Source: Ahaetulla prasina (lineage: Eukaryota; Chordata; Lepidosauria; Squamata; Colubridae). From it: a DNA stretch of 64,000 bases. A program made the translations under genes and the position numbers. The DNA is taken from contig NC_080539.1 in assembly GCF_028640845.1 (NCBI RefSeq), positions 370,643,233 to 370,707,232 on the forward strand, in the 5' to 3' direction. The notes under the pieces were generated by a model. It saw only the letters and a list, made by a program, of their open reading frames with translations. It ran no database searches and had not been told where the DNA came from. Below are positions 19,916 through 30,563 of this stretch, one piece after another; positions within the stretch are counted from its first letter, which is position 1, and every line of letters starts with the position of its first letter.

Positions 19916-20046
19916 CTAATAACAGACAGACTTAGTCGGTTGAGCCACCAGAGACTTGTTGGCTCTGCAAGCTCGGCTGGAGATGCCAGGTTTTCTAAAC
20001 CGAGTGGGGCTTAAATTATGAACAGAGTTGGAAGGGACCTTGTAGG

Positions 20047-21491
20047 CAGGGGTGAAATGCTCCCAGTTCGGACCGGATCGCCCGTTCTGGTAGCGATGGC
20101 GGCTGGTGGTTCGGATAACCGGTAGCAAAAATCCCTGCCCCCGCCCCCTGCCCCTGCTGAGCCGCGCCATCATCAGAGGTTTTTTTTTTAAAAAAAAAAC
20201 TTTTAAAAGCATCTTTTCTTCAGCTGAAAAAAGGCTTTTAAAAGTAAAAAAAAAGCCTTTGATGATCAGCTGGGATCATCAGAACCCTTTAAAAGTTTTT
20301 TTTTAACAACCTCTTCCGCCGAACCTCCTCTGGCGATCCCAGCTGAGTTGCCTGATCACCAGAACCTTTAAAAAACATGTTTTCGACAAGCTCTTCGGCC
20401 GAAGAGGTTGTTAAAACAATCCTTTTAAGACGTTCTGAGCTGCGATCAGGCAACTTCAGCTGGGATCGTCAGAGGAGACTTTTAAAGGACTTTTTTTTTC
20501 TTTTGGCGATCCCAGCTGAGTTTCCTGATCATCACAGGCTTTTAAAATCATTTTTTTTACAACCTCTTACAACAGCCCTCGCCCAAGCCCACCCGATCGC
20601 CCCGTCCCCAATTAATTGCTGCTTATTTCGGGCTCGCTAAGCCTTGCTTTGCTTCGGCTGCTGCAATCTGTGGCATCAGCTAGCAACTGAATCTGCCTGC
20701 CTGCAATCCATTTCCTCGGTGAGCAACTCAATCTGCCTGCCTCCAATTGGGTAAATAAATGGAGTGAGGGCTTTAAAAATAGTTAATTGGGTTTTTTTAA
20801 GGAGTTTTTTTTTTTTAGACAGCAATTTAAAGTTAAGGAAGTTTTAAATTTAGCTGCTTTTATTTAAAACAGGGGTCTCCAACCTTAGTAACTTTAAGGC
20901 TTGTGGACTTCAACTCCCAGAGTTCCTCAGCCAGCTTTCCTGGCTGAAGAACTCTGGGAGTTGAAGTCCACAAGCCTTAAAGTTACTAAGGTTGGAGACC
21001 CCCCCGATCTAAAAAATGTAAATAAAATAAAATAATAAAATAAAATATTTGCGCAGCTTTCTGAGATTTGGTGTGTTTCTGTAGTGTTTCACTCTAACTA
21101 CACAAACACACAAAATCTCACAAAGCTGTATGTGGCATTTTGTGTGTGTGAGAGAGTCAGTTGTGTTGTGTTGTGTGTGTGTAAAGTGTGAAAGTTGGTT
21201 TTTGAGCTTTTTGTGACTGTGTGAGGTTCCTGCTTGTTACAGGGGCCATTTTGGGTGAAGTGCAGCTGCTTTTACATTGTGTGTGAGTCAGTTGTGTTGT
21301 GTTGTGTTGTATGTGTGTAAAGTGTGAAAATTGGTTTTTGGTACCTCTTATTGTTTTGTATACTTTGTTTATTATTTTTATTATTTATTGTTATTGGCCA
21401 CGCCCACCCAGTCACCTGACCACCAAGCCACGCCCACCAATTAAGCCACGCCCACAGAACCGGTAGGGGGAATTTTTAGAAGTCACCCCTG
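20047..21491. mobile_element. hAT-type element, 1445 bp, non-coding
   Basis: It starts CAGGGGTGAAATGCTCCCAG and ends AAGTCACCCCTG. The perfect 8-bp duplication CTTGTAGG lies at 20039-20046 and 21492-21499. The interior has no transposase. It is built of inverted modules (CTTTTAAAAG, GATCAGCTGGGATC), a palindromic MITE at 20870, TGTG-rich DNA at 21060-21340 and CCACGCCCAC repeats near the right end. Confidence 0.9.
20870..21006. mobile_element. palindromic foldback MITE inside the hAT element
   Basis: Two near-perfect inverted arms of about 65 bases begin CAGGGGTCTCCAACCTTAGT. They carry the GGACTTCAACTCCCAGAG and TCTGGGAGTTGAAGTCCACA halves. Flanks ATTTAAAA (20862-20869) and ATCTAAAA (21007-21014) match at 7 of 8, so this is a hAT-type insertion. 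The transcript would form a long hairpin. Confidence 0.88.
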
Positions 21492-21713
21492 CTTGTAGGT
21501 CATCTAGACCAACCCCTCTCCCCCAAGCAGGAGCCTCTCTACACCATTTCTGACAATTTGTCAGTCCAGCCTCTTCTTGAAAGCCTCCAATGATGAAGCT
21601 CTCACAACTTCTGGTGGCAAGCTGTTCCGCTGATTATTTGTCCTCACTGTTTCTCCTTAATTTCAGGTTGCTTCTCTCCTTGATTCACTTCCATCCATGG
21701 TTTCTTGTAGTCA

Positions 21714-23310
21714 GATGAATAGAGTTGGAAGGGACCTTGTAGGTCATCTAGTCCAACCCCCCCCACCTCCCCCCAAGCAGGAGACCCTACACCATTTCTG
21801 ACAGATGGCAGTCCAGTCTCTTCTTGAAAGCCTCCAGTGATGAAGTTCCCACAATTTCCAAAGGCAACTTCTGTTCCATGGGTTGATTGTTCTCACTGCC
21901 AGAAAATTTCTCCTTATTTCCAGGTTGAATCTTTCCTTGATCAGTTTCCATCCATTATTCCTTGTCTGGCCTTCAGGTGCTTTGGAAAATAGCTTGATCC
22001 CCTTCCTCTCTGTGGCAGCCCCTCAAATTTTGGAAGACTGCTATCATCATGTCTCCTCTGGTCCTTCTCTTCACTAGACTAGCCATGCCCAGTTCCTGCA
22101 ACCATTCTTCATGTTTTAGCCTCCAATCCCCTAATCCACCTCTCACAATACTTGACAACACAGTATCAACAGTAGAAACCTTCAAATTTCTGGGTTCTAT
22201 CATATCGCAAGACCTCAAATGGACAGCTAACATCAAAAACATCATTAAAAAAGGACAACAAAGAATGTTCTTTCTGCGCCAACTCAGTAAGCTCAAACTG
22301 CCCAAGGAGCTGCTGATCCAATTCTACAGAGGAATTATTGAGTCTGTCATTTGCACCTCTATAATTGTCTGGTTCAGTTCTGCAACCCAACAAGAAAAAC
22401 ACAGACTTCAGAGGATAATTAGAACTGCAGAAAAAATAATTGCTACCAACTTGCCTTCCATTGAGGACCTGTATACTGCAAGAATCAAGAAGAGGGCCGT
22501 GAAAATATTTGCAGATCCCTCGCATCCTGGACATAAACTGTTTCAACTCCTACCCTCAAAACGACGCTATGGAGCACTGCACACCAGAACAACTAGACAC
22601 AAGAACAGTTTTTCCCCGAAGGCCATCACTCTGCTAAACAAATAATTCCCTCAACACTGTCAGACTATTTACTGAATCTGCACTACTATTAATCGTTTCA
22701 TAGTTCCCATCACCAATCTCTTTCCACTTATGACTGTATGACTATAACTTGTTGCTGGCAATCCTTATGATTTATATTGATATATTGACCATCAATTGTG
22801 TTGTAAATGTTGTACCTTGATGAACGTATCTTTTCTTTTATGTACACTGAGAGCATATGCACCAAGACAAATTCCTTGTGTGTCCAATCACACTTGGCCA
22901 ATAAAATTCTATTCTATAAAAATTCTATTCTAATCATCTTGGTTGCTCTTCTCTGCACTCTTTCTAGAGCCTGAACATCTTTTTTATAGTGTGGTGACTA
23001 GAACCGGATGCAGTATTCTAGGTGTGGTCTTACTAAGGCTTTTTAGAGTGGTATTAGTACCTCCCTTGATCTTGATTGTATCCCTCTATTAATGCAGCTT
23101 AGGATTGCACTGGCTTTTTTGGTTGCTGCCTCACACTGCTGGCTCATATTTAGCTGGTTGTCCACTAAGATTCCAAGATCCCTCTCACAGTCACTGCTAT
23201 TAAGCCTGGTTTCACCCAGTTTATATGGGTACTTCTCATTTTTCTTACCTAAGTGTAGGACTTTACTTTTCTCTACATTGAATTTCATTTTGTTAGATAG
23301 GGATTTTGAT
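21714..23310 (-). mobile_element. CR1-type LINE fragment, longer, split by LINE-A
   Basis: The two parts are about 21714-22136 and 22930-23310. The right part encodes on the minus strand (23288-23043) a CR1 RT segment with MKFNVEKSKVLHLGKK and DLGILVDNQLNMSQQC. The left part holds the ORF2 end and 3' UTR. The LINE-A 3' fragment sits between CTAATC repeats. Confidence 0.85.
22137..22929 (+). mobile_element. LINE-A 3' fragment
   Basis: About 790 bases are nearly identical to 19130-19912. The frame ending at 22645 keeps the C-terminal coding part open where the 16.7-kb copy has a stop, because its A-run is one base longer. The 3' end has CCAATAAAATTCTATTCTAT. Flanks share CTAATC (22131-22136 and 22930-22935). 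Confidence 0.88.
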
Positions 23311-23395
23311 GGAGGATGTAGAGAAGCAAGGGGGGTGGGTGGGAATGGGAAGGGAGACCCTGCTTGATATATTGCAACGGAAATCCGGATCCCTA

Positions 23396-23637
23396 CTGTG
23401 GTCGTAAGTTGAGGACTACCTATAGATAAAGAGTGGAGCGATTTGGGTTCAAATTTCTGCGCAATCCCAGAAACTCACTGGCTGAAACTGGGCCCGTCCC
23501 TCCTTCCCAGAGCCAATCAGGTGTATAGGTAGGCCTCGACTTATAACCATTTGTTTAGTGACGGTTTGAAGTTTGAAAGAACTCTGGGAGTTGAAGTCCA
23601 CAAGTCTTAAAGGGACCAAGGTTGGAGACCCCTGATT
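23396..23637. mobile_element. TM MITE remnants and half a palindromic MITE
   Basis: GGTCGTAAGTTGAGGACTAC at 23400 and GGTAGGCCTCGACTTATAAC at about 23528 are TM ends. 23580-23637 (CTCTGGGAGTTGAAGTCCAC to GTTGGAGACCCCTG) is one arm of the palindromic MITE. About 100 unassigned bases lie between. Confidence 0.65.
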
Positions 23638-23653
23638 TAAATCAGAGGTGAAT

Positions 23654-23913
23654 CAGTGATGAGATTCAAATAATTTAACAACTGGTTTTCTGCCCTAATG
23701 ACCAGCTGGGTGGGCGTGGCTATGTTGGGCGTGGCCAGGGGGTTTGACAGATAGCACTTGGCCTCCTGCACCCCCCCTGGGAGCAAAAACAGGCCATGGG
23801 GGGGACATGCATGCCCCTTTCTGGACCTAATAGGGCGGGGAGGGGTAGGGCCAGCCAGCAATTTAACTACCGGTTCGTCCGAACCGGCCTGAACCGGCTG
23901 AATGCCACAACTG
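23654..23913. mobile_element. hAT-type element, 260 bp
   Basis: It starts CAGTGATGAGATTCAAATAA and ends GCTGAATGCCACAACTG, sharing the AACAACTGGTT and CGTGGC modules of the elements at 33282 and 48083. The flanks AGGTGAAT and AGGTGATC only loosely agree, so its ends are less certain. Confidence 0.7.
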
Positions 23914-24588
23914 GAGGTGATCCAGGAATGGGTGCCAGTGTCTATTTTGGGGGGCCAGTTTAAAAGTCTCCCCACTTTATCGCACTGGGGAACATGTTCA
24001 GATTCAAAAATGAGCCAGCTATAAAAGTTACATATAATGAAGGAACCAATATCGGAACCACCATAGCAATAAAACTGCACTTCCAACAGTGTTCAGAAAT
24101 ACGTTGGCAAAATTTAAAAGTTTTCGCTCTTCTTATCAATTCTGGAAATACCCATTATTTCAAATGAGCTTAAAACGCTCCACGGGCAAGATTTTATGCC
24201 TTCTCGTTCTCTCTCTCTCTCCGTCTCTACTGTCTTTTAATCATTAATGGTATTCAAGGATTAGGAAAATGTCTATTACAGTGAATAATTTGTAGCTGGA
24301 GTTCTTTTCTTTCTAAAAATTTCATTGTTCGTGCTGAAAAGTGGGGAGCTGGAAAGGAACGATCCATCTGTGGAAAAGCAGAATTCAAACAAAGCCAAAC
24401 GGCACAATATCTTACCTTGCAAACTTCAAAATACGGAAAATTGGCAGAGAGCGCCGTATGCTATTGATGCTGTTCCTCTTTCCTGCTGATGACCAGAAGA
24501 ATAGTGTGAGGACATCACTCAGTCTATTTTCTCTACCTTGAATGACTCACCTGTGGCTCGCTGGCTCAATAGCAGTAACTGCGAGAGG
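23914..24588. other. apparently single-copy interval
   Basis: About 675 bases match no recognised family. Small frames lack domains. A CT-rich run lies at about 24207-24222. No exon can be supported. Confidence 0.35.
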
Positions 24589-25209
24589 TGTTGTGACCCA
24601 GGCCCAGGTAGGTAGTAGTAAACTCAGTCAGTTCAAAAACAGACTTTATTAGAACTCATTAACTCATTCTCAGCGTCGTCCAAACAAAATCAAAGCAAAT
24701 TCTTCATAACACAATTCTTCAGTCTTATCACCAACTTTGGTCTAATTAGGCAACCTGCCAAAGGCTTTTCTTGGCAAGTTCAAGAGCAGAAGATGCCGAC
24801 AAGATATAAACGCAACAAGACAAGGAACAAGGCAATCAACATTGTTTTCCGACAGAGCCCAAATGCCATTGCTGGTCTTTTAAGCCTTATGGGAGGGGCC
24901 AATAATCTCTTGGCCCTACTCCTGAGTCGTCCTCTTTGCTTGAGCTGCTCTTGCCTTCTGGCAGCTCTTCTCATGCATGCACTAGGAACAGGCTCCTCCT
25001 GTTCCTCTGCCTCACTACTGTCAGCCACTGGAGGCTCCGAAGTCCGCACATCACTCCCCGATGGCCATGGCCCTGGCCCCACCTCAGCCTCTGATGCAGA
25101 GCCCTCATCCGGGCCTTCCCCAGCCACCAGGACTGGCCCATGTTCTTCCTCAATCTCATCGCTGTCCGAATCCGCTGCCGGCTCCGCAGGCTGCTGGCGG
25201 ACCACAACC
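24589..25209 (-). mobile_element. LTR-C solo LTR
   Basis: It begins TGTTGTGACCCAGGCCCAGG and ends near CGGACCACAACC. Flanks AGAGG (24584-24588) and AGACG (25210-25214) match at 4 of 5. The minus-strand U3 frame (from about 25205 down) encodes an acidic Ser/Asp/Glu region, then MRRAARRQEQLKQRGRL. It is longer and more decayed than the copy at 29536. Confidence 0.82.
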
Positions 25210-25213
25210 AGAC

Positions 25214-25478
25214 GGATCTTGGAGTCCTAGTGGACAATCACTTAAATATGAGCCAGCCGTGTGCAGCAGCTGCCAAAAAAGCCAACACAGTTCTTGGCTG
25301 CATCAACAGAAGGATAGAATGAAGATCACGCAAAGTGTTAATACTACTTTATAAGGACTTGGTAAGGCAGGATTCCAAGTGTTACTTGGTAACACTTGGA
25401 ATCCTGAATCCAGTTTTGGTTGCCACGATGTAAAAAAGATGTTAGAGACTCTGGAAAGAGTGCAGAGAAGAGCATGTA
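25214..25478 (+). mobile_element. CR1-type LINE internal fragment
   Basis: It encodes [20 protein letters not shown] followed by the [12 protein letters not shown] segment of CR1 ORF2. It is paralogous to 25728-25959. A small palindrome at 25370-25404 disrupts it. Confidence 0.82.
25370..25404. repeat. 16-bp perfect palindrome with 3-bp spacer
   Basis: GGATTCCAAGTGTTAC, TTG, GTAACACTTGGAATCC. The related CR1 copy at 25860 has only one version of this segment. The inverted copy is therefore a local event in this fragment. Confidence 0.85.
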
Positions 25479-25727
25479 GGTATTACAAGCTTTTTTCTAT
25501 GCTAAACACCTTGAATTGCTCTTTGATGAAGTTCATTGCAAAATATGAAGGGACGCTAAACCTTTAATGCCTTTCATCTCCAAAATGAAACATTAGGTGC
25601 GTTCATAAAGCTACCGGTAGTTCTCCACTCAAACTTCTAATTCTATTTCAAGAAGGAACCCAAGTAATTGTTTTCACTCTTTCAATTTCTTTCTTTTTAT
25701 TGTTGCAAGCTGAGTAGCTCATAGTGT
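25479..25727. other. unassigned interval
   Basis: AT-rich DNA between two CR1 fragments. No family or reading frame is recognised. Confidence 0.35.
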
Positions 25728-26523
25728 CTTGGAGTCCTAGTGGACAACCATTTAGATATGAGCCAGCCGTGTGCAGCAGCTGCCAAAAAAGCCAACACAG
25801 TTCTGGGCTGCATAAACAGAGGGATAGAATCAAGATCACATGAAGTGTTAATACCACTTTATAATGCCTTGGTAAGGCCACACTTGGTATACTGCATTCA
25901 GTTTTGGTTGCCACGATGTAAAAAAGATGTTGAGACTCTAGAAAGAGTGCATATAAGGGCAGTGGTGGAATTCAAATTTTTTTACTATCGGTTCTGTTGG
26001 GGTGGCTTGGTGGGTGTGGCAGGCGAAGGATACTGCAAAAATCTCCATTCCCACTTCTGGGGGAAGAATATTGCAAAATCTCCATTCCCACCCCACTCTG
26101 GAGCCAGCCAGAGGTGGTATTTGCCGGTTCTCTGAACTGCTCAAAATTTCCACTACCGGTTCTCCAGAACCTGTCAGAACCTGCTGGATTTCACCCCTAG
26201 AGAAGGGCAACAAAGATGAAAAGGGGACTGGAGGCTAAAACATATAAAGAACGATTGATGGAATTGGGTATGTCTAGTTTAATGAAAAGAAGGACTAGGG
26301 GAGACATGATAGCAGCCTTCCAATATCTCAGGGGCTGCCACAAAGAAGAGGGAGTCAAGCTATTCTCCAAAGCACCTGAAGGCAGGACAAGAAGCAATGA
26401 GTGGAAACTAATCAAGGCGAGAAGCAACTTAGAACTAGGGAGAAATTTCCTGATAGTTAGAGCAATTAATCAGTGGAACGACTTGCCTCCAGAAGTTGTA
26501 AATGCTCCAACACTGGAAGTTTA
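25728..26523 (+). mobile_element. CR1-type LINE ORF2 3' region, split by a hAT element
   Basis: The two parts are 25728-25959 and 26200-26523. They encode the [16 protein letters not shown] segment and, after the hAT, LMELGMSSLMKRRTRGDMIA through the GRNFLIVRAINQWNDLPPE end. The 3' UTR is missing; the copy stops at the APTLEV codons. Confidence 0.85.
25960..26199. mobile_element. hAT-type element, about 240 bp
   Basis: It starts CAGTGGTGGAATTCAAATTT and ends GCTGGATTTCACCCCTA. Flanks TATAAGGG and GAGAAGGG agree at 6 of 8. It interrupts CR1 between the RT and C-terminal segments. Confidence 0.78.
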
Positions 26524-26584
26524 ATGAGAGGTTACATTTAAAGGATTCACACCATTAATGAGAGGATTCATTAAAGCAGTCACA

Positions 26585-27140
26585 TCTGGTTTAGTTCTGC
26601 AACCCAACAAGACAGACACAGACTTCAGAGGATAATTAGAACTGCAGAAAAAATAATGGCTACCAGCCTGCCTTCCATTGAAGACCTGTATACTGCACGA
26701 ATCAAGAAGAGGGCCGTGAAAATATTTATAGATCCCTCACATCCTGGACATAAACTGTTTCAACTCCTACCCTCAAAACGACGCTATAGAGCACTGCACA
26801 ACAGAACAACTAGACACAGGGAGAGTTTCTTCCCGAACGCCATCACTCTGCTAAACAAATAATTCCATCAACACTATCAAACTAGTTACTAAGTCCGCAC
26901 TATTAATCTTCTCATTGTTCCCATCACCCATCTCCTCCCATTTATGACTGTATGACTGTAACTTTGTTGTTTGTATCCTTATGATTTATACTGATATTGT
27001 TTCCTGATTGCTTATTTGTACCCTATGATTATCATTAAGTGTTATAACTTAGAATTCTTGATGAAGGTATCTTTTCTTTTATGTACACTCAGAGCATATG
27101 CACCAAGACAAATTCCTTGTGTGTCCAATCACACTTGGCC
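26585..27140 (+). mobile_element. LINE-A 3' fragment
   Basis: The frame 26656-26862 encodes LPSIEDLYTARIKKRAVKIF and the rest of the LINE-A C-terminus. The 3' UTR ends CACACTTGGCCAATAAAAAT and runs directly into the ATTCT array. It is more diverged than the other two copies. Confidence 0.87.
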
Positions 27141-27975
27141 AATAAAAATTCTATTCTATTCTATTCTATTCTATTCTATTCTATTCTATTCTATTCTATT
27201 CTATTCTATTCTATTCTATTCTATTCTATTCCATTCCTTCCTTATTCTCTATTCTATTCTATTCTATTCTATTCTATTCTATTCTATTCTATTCTATTCT
27301 ATTCTATTCCATTCCATTCCATTCCATTCCTTCCTTATTCTCTATTCTATTCTATTCTATTCTATTCTATTCTATTCTATTCTATTCTATTCTATTCTAT
27401 TCTATTCCATTCCATTCCATTCCATTCCATTCCTTCCTTATTCTCTATTCTATTCTATTCTATTCTATTCTATTCTATTCTATTCTATTCTATTCTATTC
27501 TATTCCATTCCATTCCATTCCATTCCATTCCATCCATTCCATTCCTTCCTTATTCTCTATTCTATTCTATTCTATTCTATTCTATTCTATTCTATTCTAT
27601 TCTATTCTATTCCTTCCTTATTCTCTATTCTATTCTATTCTATTCTATTCTATTCTATTCTACTCTTATTCCTTATTCTATTCTATTCTATTCTGTTCTA
27701 TTCTATTCTATTCTATTCTATTCTACTCTTATTCCTTATTCTATTCTATTCTATTCTATTCTATTCTATTCTGTTCTGTTCTGTTCTGTTCTGTTCTGTT
27801 CTGTTCTGTTCTGTTCTGTTCTATTCTATTCTATCTCTACCCTTATTCCTTATTCTATTCTATTCTGTTCCATTCCATTCCATTCCATTCCACTCCTTCC
27901 TTATTCTCTATTCTATTCTATTCTATTCTATTCTATTCTATTCTATTCTATTCTATTCTATTCTATTCTATTCCA
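27141..27975. repeat. 830-bp ATTCT array with higher-order structure
   Basis: Pure ATTCT runs end in ATTCC clusters and then a CCTTCCTTATTCTC spacer, before ATTCT resumes. The spacer recurs near 27234, 27328, 27431, 27546, 27611 and 27896. A second spacer TACTCTTATTCC appears near 27660 and 27725, and a TTCTG block lies near 27770-27820. The array starts exactly at the LINE-A tail. Its Phe-Tyr-Ser-Ile-Leu frames are not genes. Confidence 0.93.
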
Positions 27976-28344
27976 TCTTTCCTTTCAGAGTGGTTCCCTC
28001 CCTCCCCTCCCCTTCACCGACCCCTCTTCCTCCCCCAGCAAAAGAAGTCCATCCACTTCCAATGTAGAGCCTAGCTGTGCACACACACACAAAATAGACA
28101 AGCCCCCACCCCGTCCTTCTGAATCATACTGAATCACCCTGCACACAGCTCTAATGGACAATAAATTGAGAAGTGGTGGGCCTTTTTTTTTAAAAAAAAT
28201 TCAAAGTATGATTTTTGATGCATTCAGGAAGAGAGCTGTTTGTCAGGGTCAGGCGAATATGAACTCAGAGCGGTAGCAAATTATGTCATTTTATGTCGCA
28301 TTGTCTAGCAAAATGGGCTGGAGTTGTCCGTTCCTCCCCTGCTT
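27976..28344. other. unassigned interval
   Basis: A CCCTCC-rich start and a short ACAC run at 28080 are followed by mixed DNA. No repeat family or gene is recognised. Confidence 0.35.
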
Positions 28345-28703
28345 GTATAAGTAAGTCCTTGACTTATGACCGCAACTAAGTCCAAAATTCCTGTTGCGAA
28401 GTGAACCGCTTGTTTTGCCCCGTTTTACAACCTTGCTTGCCCCCGTTGTTAAGTGAATCATTGCAGTTGTAAAGTTAGTGACGCGGTTGTTAAGCCAATC
28501 TGCTTTCCCCGTTGGCTCCGTTTGTCGGAAGGTTGCAAAAGGAGATCACATGACCCCGGGGACCCTGCAAGCGTCATAAGTATGAATCAATGGCCAAGCG
28601 TCTGAATTTTGACCAGGTGAACATAAGTCACTTCTTTCAGGGTCGTTGCAACTTTGAACGGTCACTAAGTGAACTGCTGTAAGTCGAGGACTAACTGTAC
28701 TAA
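28345..28703. mobile_element. TM MITE, nearly complete
   Basis: It reads AAGTCCTTGACTTATGACCG at the left and GTAAGTCGAGGACTAACTG at the right, with TA at both outer edges. Inner landmarks are GTTGTTAAGTGAATCATTGC, GGAGATCACATGACCCCGG and CAACTTTGAACGGTCACTAA. No coding capacity. It is the best uninterrupted example of the family in the window. Confidence 0.8.
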
Positions 28704-28865
28704 CGGAAATTACACCCCCCTCCCTTTTTTTAAAAAAAAATAATAATATAGAATCACCTCTGCTTTTGGGTACGTGCCATGAAGCTTAAAAAAAATGTGA
28801 CTTTCCATGATATCAGCTTTCTTTTAGAATTCAAGTAGGGTTTGGCATGCAATGAATGCAAGTAG

Positions 28866-29221
28866 AGATAGTCCTCAAATTATGACCAAAATTGAGACCT
28901 ACATTTCTGTTGTTAAGCAAGACAGTTGTTAAGTGACTTTATTTATTTTTTTTGGGGTGGTTTCCAATGTTTACTGCTGGTTTCTACCCAAAAACTCCAA
29001 CTGGAGAAAACGGCTTCACTTAACAACTAGTGCATTCACTTAAGGACCGTGGAGTTTACTTAACGACAGTACGGTTTGGTTAAGGACCCCGGTGTTCCCT
29101 TTACAACTGCTGCAAAGAAAGGTCATAAAATCAGGCGGCGTCACCTGGTGATCCATTTAATGACCACCGTGACTGTACTTCCAGGCTCAGTGACAGTCGT
29201 AAGTCGAGGACTGGCCTGTAG
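28866..29221. mobile_element. TM MITE, diverged
   Basis: Ends near AGATAGTCCTCAAATTATGA and CGTAAGTCGAGGACTGGCCT with TTAAGTGACTT and CTTAACAAC motifs between. Internal sequence at 28945-29000 is rearranged. Confidence 0.7.
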
Positions 29222-29530
29222 AAAACTCTGCGCTCCTCCATACTTTTTGCATGACACAGTTGTGTAGTTCGTTGCTTTCCTTTTTTCCCCCCTCCTGGCA
29301 TTTTAAAATAGTTGCTGCTGTAGCACCTGTTTTTTTTAATTTCTGCTTGCAATTTTAAAACTATGTAAGCTCAAAAAATGTATTTAAAATGTTGTTTGTT
29401 TCTTTAAACTGCCTGAGGTGCAAAATAGGAGAACACAAGCTAAGCCTCGATGCCCGTTAATATCATTATGTATCTGGCTGTAAATGTCACACCTTTCCCC
29501 TAAAAAAGACATTTTTCTTTTATCTACTTA
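29222..29530. other. unassigned interval
   Basis: AT-rich DNA between a MITE and an LTR. No family or gene is recognised. Confidence 0.35.
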
Positions 29531-29535
29531 ATTTC

Positions 29536-30096
29536 TGTTGTGGTCTGTCAGCAACCTACGGAGCTGGCAACGGAGTTAGACAGCGATGAGGCCGAGGTGA
29601 AGCCAGGGCCATCGGGAAGTGAGGTGCGAACTCCAGAGCCTCCAGAGACTGATAGTAGTGAGGCAGAGGAACAGGAGGAGCCTGTTCCTAATGCACACAT
29701 GAGAAGAGCTGCAAGAAGGCAAGAGCAGCTCAAGCAAAGAGGACGACTCGGGAGTAAGGCCAAGAGATGATTGGCCCCTCCCATACAGCTTAAAAGACCA
29801 GCAACGGTGTTTCAGCTTTGCTGGAAAACAATGTTGTAACTGCGTCTTCTGCTTCGCTTTCTGTTTCGTATAGGTCTTTGTTTTTGTGGCTTGTGGACGT
29901 TTGCCAGGAAGGACCTTTGGCAGTTTGCCTAATTGGACTAAGGTTTGTGAGATAACTGAGGAATTTGTGTTGGGAGGCATTTGTTTTACTTTGAGTTGAA
30001 CGACGCTGGGAATGAAGTAATTCCCAGCTGTTCGAATAAAATTTGTTTTTTCACGGACTAAGTTTATTACTACCTACTTGGGCCTGGGTCACAACA
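29536..30096 (+). mobile_element. LTR-C solo LTR, best preserved
   Basis: TGTTGTGGTCTGTC...GGGTCACAACA is flanked by a perfect 5-bp duplication ATTTC at 29531-29535 and 30097-30101. U3 is open from 29540 to 29770, giving an acidic region and then MRRAARRQEQLKQRGRL and a stop. An AATAAA at 30035-30040 is the likely polyadenylation signal. No internal region is present. Confidence 0.9.
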
Positions 30097-30101
30097 ATTT
30101 C

Positions 30102-30500
30102 CTATGTAATATAAAGAGAATCCTCAATTTACAATGATTTGTTTAGTGACTGTTGGAAATTATAGCAGTACCGAAAAAAACAGGATTGGTTTTTCACACA
30201 ACCGTTTGCAGCCTTCCCTTGGTCAAGCGATTCAAATTCAGACCCCTGGCAACTGACTCATGTTTGTGATGGTCACGTGATCTCCTTTTGCGACCTTCCG
30301 ACAAGCAAAGTTAGCGGGCAAGCCGGATTCGCTTAACAACCGTGTCACTAACTCAACAACTGCAGTGATTCACTTAACAGCGGGGGCGAGAAAGGTCGCA
30401 AAAGGGGGGGCAACTCTCGCCGAATATCTTTTTTTTTTTTTTTAGCTTAGCCATAGAAATTTTGGACTCAGTTGTGGTCGTAAATCAAGGACTGCCTATA
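30102..30500. mobile_element. TM MITE, reverse relative to 28345
   Basis: GAATCCTCAATTTACAATGA at the left and GTGGTCGTAAATCAAGGACT at the right enclose TTCGCTTAACAACCGTGTCA and GTCACGTGATCTCC. A T-run near 30430 is the only large disruption. Confidence 0.75.
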
Positions 30501-30563
30501 ATAAGGGATTATTCTTGCGAAAGAAGATGGAAAAGATTGCATGCAGGCCTTTTATCAAAACAA

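Larger units (their letters stand above)
16420..19956 (-). mobile_element. Sauria-type SINE split by LINE-A
   Basis: The two parts are 16420-16662 and about 19916-19956. The left part has the antisense tail (ATTT)n, TATATCCCGCCCTTC and the body down to the tRNA-like head. The right part, AACAGACAGACTTAGTCGGT and TGAGCCACCAGAG, is the missing antisense 5' end of the same SINE head. TAAT lies at both joints, consistent with a short target duplication. Confidence 0.85.
20025..21713 (-). mobile_element. CR1-type LINE 3' end, split by a hAT element
   Basis: The two parts are 20025-20046 (CAGAGTTGGAAGGGACCTTG...) and 21492-21713. After removal of the hAT element the sequence reads through the CR1 3' UTR into the antisense of the terminal ORF2 coding part. 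The fragment ends against a second CR1 copy of the same orientation. Confidence 0.82.

Noticed and set aside
24780..25237. Host gene with an acidic protein of about 140 residues
   Set aside because: The frame lies inside LTR-C, and the same segment occurs at 29536 and 36191 with LTR ends and a target duplication.
27141..27975. CRISPR-like array of regular repeats with spacers
   Set aside because: The spacers are near-identical simple sequence and the context is a LINE tail in a vertebrate genome.
27016..28074. Two overlapping frames of 328-352 codons
   Set aside because: They read the ATTCT array as Phe-Tyr-Ser-Ile-Leu. Five-base repeats keep three frames open by chance of composition.
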